Assembly (NCBI RefSeq): GCF_001625215.2
Contig: NC_030384.2
Location: 44,550,390 to 44,614,389 of the forward strand
From: Daucus carota subsp. sativus
Taxonomy: Eukaryota; Streptophyta; Magnoliopsida; Apiales; Apiaceae
Direction: 5' to 3'
DNA: 64,000 nucleotides
A model generated the notes under the pieces. That model was not told where the DNA came from and made no database searches. It saw only the letters and a program-made list of their open reading frames with translations. Numbering within the stretch: the first letter of the stretch is position 1; every line of letters starts with the position of its first letter. Position numbers and translations under genes: made by a program. This document shows positions 63,738 through 64,000 of the stretch, one piece after another.

Positions 63738-64000
63738 CTGGATATAATTTCATTTAATTACGATATGTGACATGTTGTATTTCGATACAGCTTATTTATC
63801 TCAAACAAAATAATAAAGTCATAAATTAAAGCCCCATGTGGGGGACGAGTATAATTTAATTCTAAAAAAAATATTTCACCAATTTATTGATTATATTTTG
63901 ATTTGATTAAAAATTTCTGATTCATCCAAAAAAATCTCTAATAAATCTTGAATCGATAAGTCTAGCTTATTATTTTCGAATCCTGATTTCTACGATGAAG
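63738..64000. other. Putative intron of the right-edge gene
   Basis: AT-rich, with no exon recognised. If 63617-63737 is a true last exon, this is its upstream intron. Confidence 0.3.

Noticed and set aside
1..64000. CRISPR arrays, bacterial operons, or organellar or viral insertions
   Set aside because: None seen: no regularly spaced repeats, no prokaryotic gene arrangement, no recognisable plastid, mitochondrial or viral coding sequence.

Overview
The window is nuclear DNA of a flowering plant, most likely a eudicot. It is AT-rich, its genes have many small GT-AG introns, and it encodes plant-only families: a DYW-type PPR protein, a GH28 polygalacturonase, an LRR receptor-like pseudokinase and two plant bHLH factors. 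Intergenic DNA and introns are full of small non-autonomous DNA transposons (Stowaway, PIF/Tourist-like, hAT, Helitron). An asterid such as an Apiaceae member would fit, but I cannot prove the family from sequence alone.

Layout from left to right: ARPC1 (Arp2/3 complex WD40 subunit, minus, 12 exons visible, 3' end off the left edge, start at 7240); a transposon belt at 8.3-10.6 kb; a single-exon complex I ESSS/NDUFB11 gene (minus, 13.1-13.5 kb); tRNA-Pro(UGG) (plus, 14.2 kb); a two-exon mitochondrial-type PPR-DYW gene (minus, 14.4-17.7 kb); a three-exon polygalacturonase-like gene (minus, 19.7-23.6 kb); a seven-exon bHLH48/60-like gene (minus, 25.7-31.6 kb); a gene-poor stretch at 32-43 kb with a probable Helitron and a hAT element; a four-exon cornichon homologue (minus, 43.4-45.4 kb); a two-exon LRR receptor-like pseudokinase (plus, 49.1-54.2 kb) whose intron holds a hAT inside a hAT; a MITE-rich gap; a six-exon FLOWERING-BHLH-type bHLH gene (plus, 60.7-62.8 kb); and a probable last exon of an unidentified minus-strand gene at 63.6-63.7 kb.

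I rebuilt exons by hand from splice sites, reading-phase continuity and family resemblance. All multi-exon models given here stay in frame across every junction. The genes do not form a pathway. They are ordinary neighbours in a plant chromosome: actin nucleation, respiration, organelle RNA editing, cell-wall modification, ER cargo export, receptor signalling and transcription. I found no new gene system. The more unusual material is the transposon record (exact 8-bp hAT target duplications, a nested insertion, paired Helitron ends, a degenerate TRIM, two equal-length Stowaway copies), the altered active sites of the receptor kinase and the polygalacturonase, and an orphan cluster of site II promoter motifs.
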